Origin: Candidatus Neomarinimicrobiota bacterium
Lineage (GTDB): Bacteria > Fidelibacterota > Marinisomatia > Marinisomatales > S15-B10
Assembly: GCA_012964825.1 (NCBI GenBank)
Contig: DTTI01000082.1
Location: 1 to 53,373 of the forward strand
Direction: 5' to 3'
DNA length: 53,373 nucleotides
Positions 41,943 through 49,720 of this stretch are shown piece after piece. The notes under the pieces were generated by a model. That model had not been told where the DNA came from. It saw nothing but the letters and a program-made list of their open reading frames with translations, and searched no databases. The translations under genes and the position numbers were made by a program. Each line of letters opens with the position of its first letter. Position 1 is the stretch's first letter.

Positions 41943-42857
41943 CTATTTATCTCCATTGAAGGATATTGCAGGTCCAACTGGTACAATCCTCGAAGGATTT
42001 AATTTTTCGTGCGTCATGAAGTAGTGATGTTTGATATGATCCATATCCACTGTTTCAGCAATACCAGGAACTGCATAAAGTCTTTTTATATAATTCCAAA
42101 GATTCGGACAGTCTACCAATCTATGTTTATTACACTTGAAATGGCTGTAATAAACAGGATCGAATCGTACCAAAGTTGGAAAAAGCCGCCAATCCGCCTC
42201 CGTTAGGGTGTCTCCAACGAGATATGTCTGGTCTCCTAAAAGTTCCTCAAGCTTTTCAAGGGTCCCCCACAAATCATTGAATGCTTTTTCATAAGCTTTC
42301 TGAGCGGTGGCAAATCCACATCGATAGACACCATTGTTCACACTGTTGTAAATCATTTCATTCATATTATCTATCTCTTTCCTCATAGAATAGGGATAGA
42401 AATCGATTGCTGGATCACCGAAAGCATCAAACTCAGAGTTGAGCATTCGAATCAGCTCTGATGATTCATTGTTCACAATCCCGCCAGTTTTTTTGTCCCA
42501 TAATACAGGTACAGTGACCCGTCCTTCGAATTCGGGGTTTGTGGCACGGTAAGCTTCGCTCAGAAAAGAGAATCCGTTCAATGAATCTGGGAATTCATCA
42601 TTAAAACGCCATCCCCGCTCCTCTCGGATTGGATCCACCACTGACATTGATATAGCATTTTCCAATTTTTTCAGTTTCCTGTAAATGATGGTTCGGTGAG
42701 CCCAAGGACAGGCAAGTGAGACGTAAAGGTGATATCTGCCGGATTCCGTTGGAAAACCCGAACTACCGTCAGCTGTCACCCACTTACGGAATGCACTGAC
42801 CTGCCGGACAAACTCACCCTGTATATTTATTTCTTTAGGATATTGGGCCTTTACCAT
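41943..42857 (-). CDS. Glutathionyl-hydroquinone reductase (Xi-class glutathione transferase)
   Basis: The 304-residue protein has the Xi-class active-site block ACPWAHRT with the catalytic Cys50, FPTESGRYHLYVSLACPWAH before it, VVDPIREERGWRF, VPVLWDKKTGGIVNNESSELIRM and C-terminal LVRFDPVYYSHFKCNKHRL with the conserved Tyr residues. These enzymes reduce glutathionyl-hydroquinones to hydroquinones in the cytoplasm, aiding quinone detoxification. The enzyme implies the cell has glutathione or a similar thiol. It overlaps the aldo/keto reductase gene by seven bases. Confidence 0.93.
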   Translation of the reverse strand: MVKAQYPKEINIQGEFVRQVSAFRKWVTADGSSGFPTESGRYHLYVSLACPWAHRTIIYRKLKKLENAISMSVVDPIREERGWRFNDEFPDSLNGFSFLSEAYRATNPEFEGRVTVPVLWDKKTGGIVNNESSELIRMLNSEFDAFGDPAIDFYPYSMRKEIDNMNEMIYNSVNNGVYRCGFATAQKAYEKAFNDLWGTLEKLEELLGDQTYLVGDTLTEADWRLFPTLVRFDPVYYSHFKCNKHRLVDCPNLWNYIKRLYAVPGIAETVDMDHIKHHYFMTHEKLNPSRIVPVGPAISFNGDK

Positions 42858-43840
42858 TCAGTCCAGGACTCCGGTCTCGATTGAACAATTTGTTCAATTT
42901 TATCCATGACCTCCGGCGTCACTTTCTCTGCAACATCAGCAGCTCTAAGATTGTCCCTAAGCTGATCTGAATTTGATGCCCCGAGAATGACGGTTGAAAC
43001 ATTGGGATTCTTCAGGCACCAGGCCAGGGCAAGATGAATCAGAGAAATACCGATATCATCAGCAAACGCTACTAGTTGCTTTGTTTTCTCCACCATATCC
43101 TGTCCGATGGGAGATTCCAGTCGTTTCCGTAGGAAGCCATACTCGGGCAGTTCCATGCGAGATCCTTTTGGAATACCTTCAGCGTACTTCCCTGTCAGTA
43201 TTCCCGATGCCAAAGGCGACCAGATGATAGTACCAAGACCTTCATCATCAAAAAGGCGAAGATATTCGCGCTCAAGTTTTTCCCTTTCGAACAGATTATA
43301 CTGAGGCTGTTCTGTGGTAGGCGGTTCCAGATTGTACTGGTTTGCCACACCGTACGCCGCTCGAATTTCATCAGCGGACCATTCGGAAGTACCCCAGTAC
43401 AACACCTTACCTTGCTTGACGAGGCTATCCATGGCTCGGACTGACTCTTCAATTGGAGTGTGCCTGTCAGGACGGTGGCAAAAGAAAAGATCCAGGTAAT
43501 CAACCTGAAGCCGTTTCAAAGCAGCATGGCAGGCGTCGTGAATGTGCTTCCGGGAGAGCCCCCGTTGCATCGGCTTCTCTCCACCCCAGTAGACCTTGCT
43601 GGAAACAGAGTAAGTGTCTCTGGACCATTTCATTTTCTGCAATACCTTCCCCATGATCACTTCTGACTCTCCATCAGCATACACTTCCGCATTGTCGAAA
43701 AAATTGACACCCGCATCGTAAGCAACTTTCATGCAGTCTTCCGCGGCGGACTCATCCAGCTGAAAAGAAAAGGTAACCCAGGAACCGTAAGAAAGTTCGC
43801 TCAGCTTCAGGCCCGATTTTCCTAATCGGCGATAATTCAA
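42851..43840 (-). CDS. Aldo/keto reductase (potassium-channel beta-subunit-like)
   Basis: The 329-residue TIM-barrel reductase has the catalytic tetrad: Asp49 in NFFDNAEVYA, Tyr54, Lys82 in SVSSKVYW, and His in DLFFCHRPD, plus the NADPH-binding VILGASNSDQLRDNL. The sequence is closest to the AKR6/KCNAB-type group. It reduces carbonyls with NADPH in the cytoplasm. The start is TTG at 43838-43840 with AAGGAG eight bases upstream. It is the first gene of the AKR-GHR-pirin-VOC group and is divergent from the aldehyde dehydrogenase gene. Confidence 0.93.
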   Translation of the reverse strand: MNYRRLGKSGLKLSELSYGSWVTFSFQLDESAAEDCMKVAYDAGVNFFDNAEVYADGESEVIMGKVLQKMKWSRDTYSVSSKVYWGGEKPMQRGLSRKHIHDACHAALKRLQVDYLDLFFCHRPDRHTPIEESVRAMDSLVKQGKVLYWGTSEWSADEIRAAYGVANQYNLEPPTTEQPQYNLFEREKLEREYLRLFDDEGLGTIIWSPLASGILTGKYAEGIPKGSRMELPEYGFLRKRLESPIGQDMVEKTKQLVAFADDIGISLIHLALAWCLKNPNVSTVILGASNSDQLRDNLRAADVAEKVTPEVMDKIEQIVQSRPESWTEW

Positions 43841-43938
43841 CTTTCAGTCTCCTTAAATGATGAGTTAGTGGTCGACAAACTTACATGGCGGATTGTTCAG
43901 GTTCAACGGGTTTGCCGACGATTCTTTTGTTCATAACC

Positions 43939-43992
43939 TTGAACGAATAAATTCCCATAGTTAATAAGAATCTTTTTCTTAACCGTAAGGAG
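43939..43992 (+). promoter_or_regulatory. Promoter and operator region of the aldehyde dehydrogenase gene
   Basis: TTGAAC (43939-43944) and a weak TAATAA (43962-43967) are 17 bases apart. A perfect inverted repeat TAAGAA-5 bases-TTCTTA spans 43965-43981, between the -10 and the ribosome-binding site AAGGAG (43987-43992), six bases before the ATG at 43999, so a repressor bound there would block transcription. The shared word AATAAGAAT also occurs in front of the fur-like gene. The 158-base gap is the divergent promoter region of the AKR operon too. Confidence 0.35.
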
Positions 43993-43998
43993 ATAATT

Positions 43999-45366
43999 AT
44001 GTCACTTGTTTCAATCAATCCCGCCACAGGCGAAAAGATTAGAGAGTATGAAGAAACTTCCCAAAATGAGGTCGAAGTCATTCTTCGACGAGCTCAAAAT
44101 GATTTCCTGAGTTGGCGTAAGACCGATTTTGAACACCGCAATAATCTCTTGTACAAAGTTGCGGCAGATTTGCGTTCAAACGCTCAACGTTATGCTGAGG
44201 TCATGACCGAAGAGATGGGTAAACCCATCAAAGAGGGGCGGGCGGAAGCTGAAAAATCAGCTTGGGCATGCGAATATTATGCTGAAAACGGGGAGGAATT
44301 TCTCGCATCCGAGTCTGTGGAAACGGACGCATCCAAAAGCTTTGTCACTTTTCAACCTATCGGGACGGTTCTGGCTATCATGCCTTGGAATTTCCCTTTC
44401 TGGCAGGTATTTAGGTTCGCAGCACCCGCCCTCATGGCTGGCAATGTTGGTATCTTGAAACATGCCTCCAACGTCACGGGCTGTGCCCTGGCTATCGAAA
44501 AGATATTTCGTGATGCTGGTTATCCTGAAGGGTGTTTCAGCACCTTGGTCATGGGAAGCGACCGGGTGGGAGAACTGATCGATCACCCTGTTGTGAAGGC
44601 GGTTACGTTGACCGGAAGCACAGCAGCCGGAAAGGCGGTGGCGGCCCGTGCCGGAGGGGCACTTAAAAAGACTGTTCTTGAACTGGGTGGCAGTGACCCG
44701 TACGTAATTCTTGAAGACGCAGATCTTGATCAGGCGGTGACCGCTTGCGTTACAGGACGGCTCATCAACACCGGACAGAGCTGTATAGCCGCGAAACGGT
44801 ACATCGTTGTGGAATCTGTAGCCAAACCTTTTGAAGAAAAACTACTGGAAGTTTTGAAGGGAAAAATAATGGGCGATCCCACAGACGAATCAAACGACAT
44901 TGGACCCATGGCACGCCACGATCTACGTGATGAACTCCATGATCAGGTGAAGCGGTCCGTGGATGCGGGAGCACGGTGTCTCATGGGCGGCGAGGTCCCC
45001 AAGATTAAAGGAGCGTTTTATCCAGTAACCGTTCTCGCGGATGTAACCCCGGGCATGGCCGCCTATGAAGAGGAAATATTTGGACCAGTGGCCAGCATTA
45101 TAGCCGTTAAAGATGAAGCTGAAGCACTGAAAGCCGCCAACGACACACCTTTTGGCCTCGGCGGCGCCGTTTTCACAGACGATGTGGAAAAAGGAGAGCT
45201 GATCGCCACCAAGGTGATCGAAGTCGGGACTTGCTTCGTGAACGATTTTGTCCGTTCTGACCCAAGGCTGCCTTTCGGTGGCGTGAAAGAGAGCGGTTAT
45301 GGACGGGAATTATCTCAGTTTGGGATTCGGGAATTTGTGAATATAAAAACGGTTTATATCCGTTAA
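43999..45366 (+). CDS. NAD(P)-dependent succinate-semialdehyde-type aldehyde dehydrogenase
   Basis: The 455-residue enzyme has the aldehyde dehydrogenase hallmarks: IMPWNFPFWQVFRFAAPALMAGN, TLTGSTAAGKAVA for NAD binding, the general-base Glu228 in LELGG, and the nucleophile Cys262 in NTGQSCIAAKRY. The C-terminus PRLPFGGVKESGYGRELS is typical. Sequence style fits GabD/Sad-type succinate-semialdehyde dehydrogenases, which oxidise aldehydes to acids in the cytoplasm. It is divergent from the AKR-led group and convergent with mltB with only 11 bases between stops. Substrate specificity is inferred. Confidence 0.9.
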   Translation: MSLVSINPATGEKIREYEETSQNEVEVILRRAQNDFLSWRKTDFEHRNNLLYKVAADLRSNAQRYAEVMTEEMGKPIKEGRAEAEKSAWACEYYAENGEEFLASESVETDASKSFVTFQPIGTVLAIMPWNFPFWQVFRFAAPALMAGNVGILKHASNVTGCALAIEKIFRDAGYPEGCFSTLVMGSDRVGELIDHPVVKAVTLTGSTAAGKAVAARAGGALKKTVLELGGSDPYVILEDADLDQAVTACVTGRLINTGQSCIAAKRYIVVESVAKPFEEKLLEVLKGKIMGDPTDESNDIGPMARHDLRDELHDQVKRSVDAGARCLMGGEVPKIKGAFYPVTVLADVTPGMAAYEEEIFGPVASIIAVKDEAEALKAANDTPFGLGGAVFTDDVEKGELIATKVIEVGTCFVNDFVRSDPRLPFGGVKESGYGRELSQFGIREFVNIKTVYIR

Positions 45367-45377
45367 AGAACCGGCCT

Positions 45378-46241
45378 TTATCCCCGAGCCTCTATTATGG
45401 CTTCCCTCAGTTCAAAGATAACTTTCACATAGTTCAGGGCTGGGTTGTAGCGGTATACAGACTTCCAATTGGGGCTGTCTTTTGAAAAATTATCGCTCCC
45501 TTTGGCATACCCATTTTTTACCAGATAGTTGGCCATGCTCGCCAGGACGTCTGGCCAGTCAAAAGGTTCCCGGACACCATCACCGTCAAAATCTACCGCA
45601 TAACTCCGGAAACTGGAGGGGATGAACTGACCATACCCAAAGGCACCAGCATAGGAGCCACCCAGGGAAAGCGGTGGAACATTGTTTTCGTAACAGTAAC
45701 TGAGAAATTCCGCCATTTCCTTCTCCACCCACTTTTCTCTCCGGGGCAATTTGTGTATGACAGTATGGAGAGCCACAAAGACTAAGTGTGTCTTAGCATG
45801 AGTCCCGTATTTTGATTCCACCCCCGCCAGGCTCACAAGAAGAAAAGGGTCAACACCGAATTCAGCGTAAACAGTCTCAATGAGTGCCTTATTCTGACTG
45901 TAAAACTTTACGCCCTCTTTGATCCGTTGGTCAGTGACAAAAATTTTTCTGTAACGTTCGTAAGAAAGTCTTTCAGCAGGCCGGTGGAATCTCCGAATAA
46001 TCTCATCATCAATATAAATATCGGGATGATTAAATGATCCTTCGAGAAATTGAGGCGGGACATCTTGGTTCTCTAGCTGGTCAAAAATTTGGCTGTAAAT
46101 TTTTCTGGCCAGTTCATTCTCAGCAATTTGGTCAAGGAGTTTTTGTTTTGTCTCGGGTGTCCAACCGACAACTGTGACTTCCTGATCCGCAACAAAAGCG
46201 GTCAAAACCAGCCCCGTAATTAGAGGAAAAAAATTGATCAA
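45378..46241 (-). CDS. MltB-type lytic murein transglycosylase
   Basis: The 287-residue protein has a signal peptide (MINFFPLITGLVLTAFVA) and a family-3 SLT domain with the catalytic Glu in LLVSLAGVESKYGTHAKT, PLSLGGSYAGAFGYGQFIPSSFRSYAVDFDGDGVREPFD, and a final VKNGYAKGSDNF. It cuts peptidoglycan glycan strands in the periplasm with anhydro-muramic acid formation. The start codon appears to be TTG at 46239-46241. It is the second of three lytic-type enzymes in the window (with MltD and MltG). Confidence 0.9.
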   Translation of the reverse strand: MINFFPLITGLVLTAFVADQEVTVVGWTPETKQKLLDQIAENELARKIYSQIFDQLENQDVPPQFLEGSFNHPDIYIDDEIIRRFHRPAERLSYERYRKIFVTDQRIKEGVKFYSQNKALIETVYAEFGVDPFLLVSLAGVESKYGTHAKTHLVFVALHTVIHKLPRREKWVEKEMAEFLSYCYENNVPPLSLGGSYAGAFGYGQFIPSSFRSYAVDFDGDGVREPFDWPDVLASMANYLVKNGYAKGSDNFSKDSPNWKSVYRYNPALNYVKVIFELREAIIEARG

Positions 46242-46262
46242 TTAATCTCTAACCCTTAGAGA

Positions 46263-47702
46263 CTAATTTCGATAGTCGAGAGGAGGCTTTCTCTCTCCCA
46301 GTAATGCATAATAGTTGAAATCCGGTCCCCTGCGGTCAATTAATTCCGCTTTCGCCTGTTTTATCGTAGCCGGAGATTCAAAAATATCTACGGTTGAAAG
46401 AGCCAAAGTTTTTGCGGCCACCATAAGTCCCTTAAAACCGATGCTCATACCTCCGGCGGCCACAGCCTGCCAAGTGTGAGCTGACGTCCCGGGAACCCAG
46501 GTCGCAGCATTCAATCCGGCCGTTGGAACCATCCAACTTACATCACCCACATCCGTAGAACCGCCCGGTGGGCGAAATTTCCAGGGCCGAATCTCCTCTG
46601 CAGACTCAATAGGAGTGTCCACTTTCCTGAAGGTTCCCTGAATAGATTCGGCAAACTTCCTTTCCTCTCGATTGTATTTCACTCCACCAACTTCTTTGAG
46701 ATTGTTATATACAACCTTTTGAAGGATATCATTCCTCAGGACGGGTCTGTTGCCGTGAATTATCTCAAAATCTACTTCAGTACCCGTTCCCAATGCTGCA
46801 CCTTCCGCGGTTTTCAGCACCCTGCTCCATAAATCCTCCAGAACATCCACTTCCGGGTGTCGAACATAGTAAAAAGCTTCAGCAAAGTCCGGTACAACAT
46901 TGGGTGCCCCGCCGCCATGGGTAATCACGTAATGAATTCTGGTTTCCTGGGGGACATGCTCCCGCATCAGGTTCACCATGTGATTCATAGCTTCAATTCC
47001 ATCCAGTGCCGAACGACCCCTGTGAGGTGAGCTCGAGGCGTGCGATGAGTAGCCAGTGAACCGGAACTTGGCTGATCTGTTTGCCAGAGAGGTGGACGGA
47101 CTGGCATCATTCTTATCAGAAGCATGCCAGTGGAGTACAACATCCACATCATCAAAAAGCCCGGCCCGGACCATATATACTTTGCCTGAGCCACCCTCTT
47201 CAGCAGGGGTACCGTAGAGGCGGAGTGTCCCCTTTGCACCAGACGATTTCATCCAATCCTTCACAGCTATGGCAGCAGCGGTTGAAGCGGTACCGAACAG
47301 GTGGTGGCCACAGCCGTGACCGGCTGCACCTACTACTCGGGGTTTTCGCTCGGTAATCACTTCCTGAGAAAGTCCAGGCAAAGCGTCATATTCAGCCAAT
47401 ATTCCAATGACAGGTTTACCAGACCCATAGTTGGCAACAAAAGCTGTGGGTATTTCAGCAACACCTGCTTCAATAGAAAAACCTTCTTCTTCCAAGGTTT
47501 TTTGGAGAAGCTCAGAACTTTTATACTCCTGATAACCTGCTTCCGCCCATGTCCAGATCTGTTTGGCCATTTTCTCATATGTCTTAGCCTGTTTCTCAAT
47601 TGATTTGACAACATCACTTTTCTTTGCTTTTCCATCTGTCAATGATGGCAACAAAAGAAAGATGAAAGCTAATACGATAATGCCGTAAGGATACTTTTTC
47701 AT
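46263..47702 (-). CDS. Exported M20-family amidohydrolase (AbgB-like)
   Basis: The 479-residue protein has an N-terminal signal (KYPYGIIVLAFIFLLLPSLTDG) and the M20D amidohydrolase pattern: GILAEYDALPGLSQ, GAAGHGCGHHLFGTAS with metal-binding Cys and His residues, GTPAEEGGSGKVYM with the catalytic Glu pair, and VLHWHASDKND. Related enzymes cleave p-aminobenzoyl-glutamate or N-acyl amino acids. The export signal places it in the periplasm, which is less usual for the family. It lies 94 bases downstream of another exported M20 enzyme on the same strand. Substrate unknown. Confidence 0.87.
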   Translation of the reverse strand: MKKYPYGIIVLAFIFLLLPSLTDGKAKKSDVVKSIEKQAKTYEKMAKQIWTWAEAGYQEYKSSELLQKTLEEEGFSIEAGVAEIPTAFVANYGSGKPVIGILAEYDALPGLSQEVITERKPRVVGAAGHGCGHHLFGTASTAAAIAVKDWMKSSGAKGTLRLYGTPAEEGGSGKVYMVRAGLFDDVDVVLHWHASDKNDASPSTSLANRSAKFRFTGYSSHASSSPHRGRSALDGIEAMNHMVNLMREHVPQETRIHYVITHGGGAPNVVPDFAEAFYYVRHPEVDVLEDLWSRVLKTAEGAALGTGTEVDFEIIHGNRPVLRNDILQKVVYNNLKEVGGVKYNREERKFAESIQGTFRKVDTPIESAEEIRPWKFRPPGGSTDVGDVSWMVPTAGLNAATWVPGTSAHTWQAVAAGGMSIGFKGLMVAAKTLALSTVDIFESPATIKQAKAELIDRRGPDFNYYALLGERKPPLDYRN

Positions 47703-47796
47703 GGCTACATCTCCTTGAAAAGGATAAAACCCGTACTGTCTAATAAATAGTAAGGAAAAGTAACTGATGCAAAATTCGAAGGCAAGCTGTTCTCAA

Positions 47797-49122
47797 TTAT
47801 GAAAGCTGATGATCTAAAGTCAGAAGTGACCGGAGTAAAACATTTGCACCTGCTTCAATGTCTTTAGATCGAGATTTTTCCTTAGGGGAGTGGCTTATAC
47901 CACCGAGACTTGGAATGAATATCATCCCCACCGGTGCCAGTTGAGCAATGCTCTGCGCATCATGACCAGCACCACTGGGCATGCGAGTATAGCTGAAACC
48001 CAGCTTCTCTGTTTCCTCTTCAATCACCTTTCGAAATAAATCATCTGTAGGAGCCGCCTTACTAAGGTAGAATTGATCAAATGAAAATTGAGTGCCGGTT
48101 TCTTCACCAATCAACTTACTCTCTTTCACCAAGACCTTGAAAAGGTTGTCTATTTTTGCCATATCCAGATCGCGAATTTCAAGAGTTAAAGATGTACGAC
48201 CTGGAATAACATTTGGTACTCCCGGTTCAGGAGTTATCTGACCAACTGTTGCCACCTGACGCCCAGACATATTTTTTGCTATTCGGTGCACAGCTTGTAT
48301 GAACTGCGCCGCCGCCACAAGAGAATCTCTTCTTTCAGTCATGGGTGTTGTGCCCGCGTGATTAGTAAAACCCTTAACAGTAACGCTCCACCGCTTGATA
48401 CCAACAATTCCTTCTACAACACCGATGGTTAATCCCTCTCTTTCAAGTATACCCCCCTGCTCTATGTGAAGCTCAAGAAAACCGGCAATGCTCCCTTTCA
48501 ACCTTTTAACTTTGGTCAACTTATCAGGATCGCCGCTATTGGCCCTTAAGCCTTCACCAATGGTAAAGCCACTAGCTGTCATAATATCTAACTCAAATGT
48601 TTCTATCTCACCGGCCATGGCACGACTCCCGGTTTTTCCACCTTCCTCATTGGAAAAAATCACGAATTCAAGAGGGTGACGAGTAATCTGATTATCTTCA
48701 TGGAGTATTTGTGCTACTTCAACAGCCGCCGCTGAACCAACCTGCCCGTCATAATTGCCCCCGCTTGGCACTGAATCGATATGTGAACCGAGCATAATCG
48801 GTTTAGCATCTGCATTATTTCCCTTTCGTCGACCGATTATATTGGCGGCTGCATCAATTTTTACATCCAATCCGGCATTTTTCATCAACCCTATGACGTA
48901 TCGTCGGGCATTTCTGTCTGCTTCACTGAAAGAAACCCGATCAATGCCGCCGTGATCATTCCGACCATATTTTGCCAGTTCAAGGAGTATTTTATTAAGG
49001 CGGGCGCCATCCACGAGTAACGGTTTAGGATTTGGGCTGTCGGGGAAAATACTTGTTCCCATTAATAACGGGATTCCAGTTATAGCTATAGAAAAGAAAC
49101 GGGTGAATTCCCGCCTATTCAT
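47797..49122 (-). CDS. Exported M20-family hydrolase (allantoate/N-carbamoyl-amino-acid amidohydrolase type)
   Basis: The 441-residue protein begins with a twin-arginine-like signal (NRREFTRFFSIAITGIPLLMG), predicting Tat export of the folded enzyme. The catalytic domain shows GSHIDSVPSGGNYDGQVGSAAAVEV and FSNEEGGKTGSRAM with metal ligands, LHIEQGGILEREG, and PSGAGHDAQSIAQLAPVGMIF, typical of the allantoate amidohydrolase, hydantoinase and ureidoglycolate group. It cuts an amide or carbamoyl bond of small substrates, probably in the periplasm. It follows the Fur-family gene by 78 bases on the same strand; that gap contains AT-rich sequence but no clear promoter. Confidence 0.88.
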   Translation of the reverse strand: MNRREFTRFFSIAITGIPLLMGTSIFPDSPNPKPLLVDGARLNKILLELAKYGRNDHGGIDRVSFSEADRNARRYVIGLMKNAGLDVKIDAAANIIGRRKGNNADAKPIMLGSHIDSVPSGGNYDGQVGSAAAVEVAQILHEDNQITRHPLEFVIFSNEEGGKTGSRAMAGEIETFELDIMTASGFTIGEGLRANSGDPDKLTKVKRLKGSIAGFLELHIEQGGILEREGLTIGVVEGIVGIKRWSVTVKGFTNHAGTTPMTERRDSLVAAAQFIQAVHRIAKNMSGRQVATVGQITPEPGVPNVIPGRTSLTLEIRDLDMAKIDNLFKVLVKESKLIGEETGTQFSFDQFYLSKAAPTDDLFRKVIEEETEKLGFSYTRMPSGAGHDAQSIAQLAPVGMIFIPSLGGISHSPKEKSRSKDIEAGANVLLRSLLTLDHQLS

Positions 49123-49200
49123 GAGTCTAGGTTGATCAGCGAAGTAAAATGTTCTCAGTTATTATTGATGGTATAATTATTAAAGAAGGAGAAGCAGAAG

Positions 49201-49650
49201 TCAGTTCACAGAAATTGGCATCTTTCTACATTGCTTACATAGGCCGAACAGTTGATGGACATGCCTCACAAGTTTATAGTTAAACTTATCTGCAACATCT
49301 TTCTGAATTTCCTCAATTTGAGGGTTCATAAACTCAACAATGGTTCCACATCTAATACAAATAAGATGGTCATGTTGATGACAATCCAGCCAGTGTTCAT
49401 ACCGCCATTTTCCGTCCCCGATATTCATCCGCCATACTAGATCATGCTGATACAGAATATTCATGGTCCTGTAGACCGTAGCACGGGAAACATGCACATC
49501 CCTTTCCCGTAGTGCCAAATAAATCTCCTCAGCTTCGCGGTGTTCATCTGAATCACACACCTCTCTGAAAATCTCCACACGCTGCGGAGTCAGCTTCAGG
49601 TTCTCGTTCCTAAGGACTTTCATGAATTTCTTCAGCTCTACGTCAGTCAT
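49201..49650 (-). CDS. Fur-family metal-responsive transcriptional regulator
   Basis: The 149-residue protein has a winged-helix DNA-binding domain (about residues 10-80, LTPQRVEIFREVCDSDEHREAEEIYLALRER, SRATVYRTMNIL) and a dimer/metal domain with HWLDCHQHDHLICIRCGTIVEF and FGLCKQCRKM, so both structural-zinc CXXC pairs and the His-rich site are present. The family includes Fur (iron), PerR (peroxide), Zur and Mur; the HHDH-type pattern HQHDHLIC fits Fur or PerR best. It lies downstream of the helicase gene on the same strand, with its own candidate operator in the gap. It may repress itself. Confidence 0.9.
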   Translation of the reverse strand: MTDVELKKFMKVLRNENLKLTPQRVEIFREVCDSDEHREAEEIYLALRERDVHVSRATVYRTMNILYQHDLVWRMNIGDGKWRYEHWLDCHQHDHLICIRCGTIVEFMNPQIEEIQKDVADKFNYKLVRHVHQLFGLCKQCRKMPISVN

Positions 49651-49670
49651 AATGGACTCATTTGGGATTC

Positions 49671-49685
49671 ATTCTCAATAAGAAT
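49671..49685. promoter_or_regulatory. Candidate Fur-family operator upstream of the fur-like gene
   Basis: ATTCTCA-A-TAAGAAT is a 7-1-7 palindrome with one mismatch, the arrangement that Fur and PerR dimers recognise, centred 28 bases upstream of the fur-like ATG. On the minus strand it contains TTGAGAATGA, which resembles part of known Fur boxes. This suggests autoregulation; it rests on the motif only. Confidence 0.45.
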
Positions 49686-49720
49686 TTAAAATGTCAGGTT
49701 GTGTGGAACAACCATCGTGC

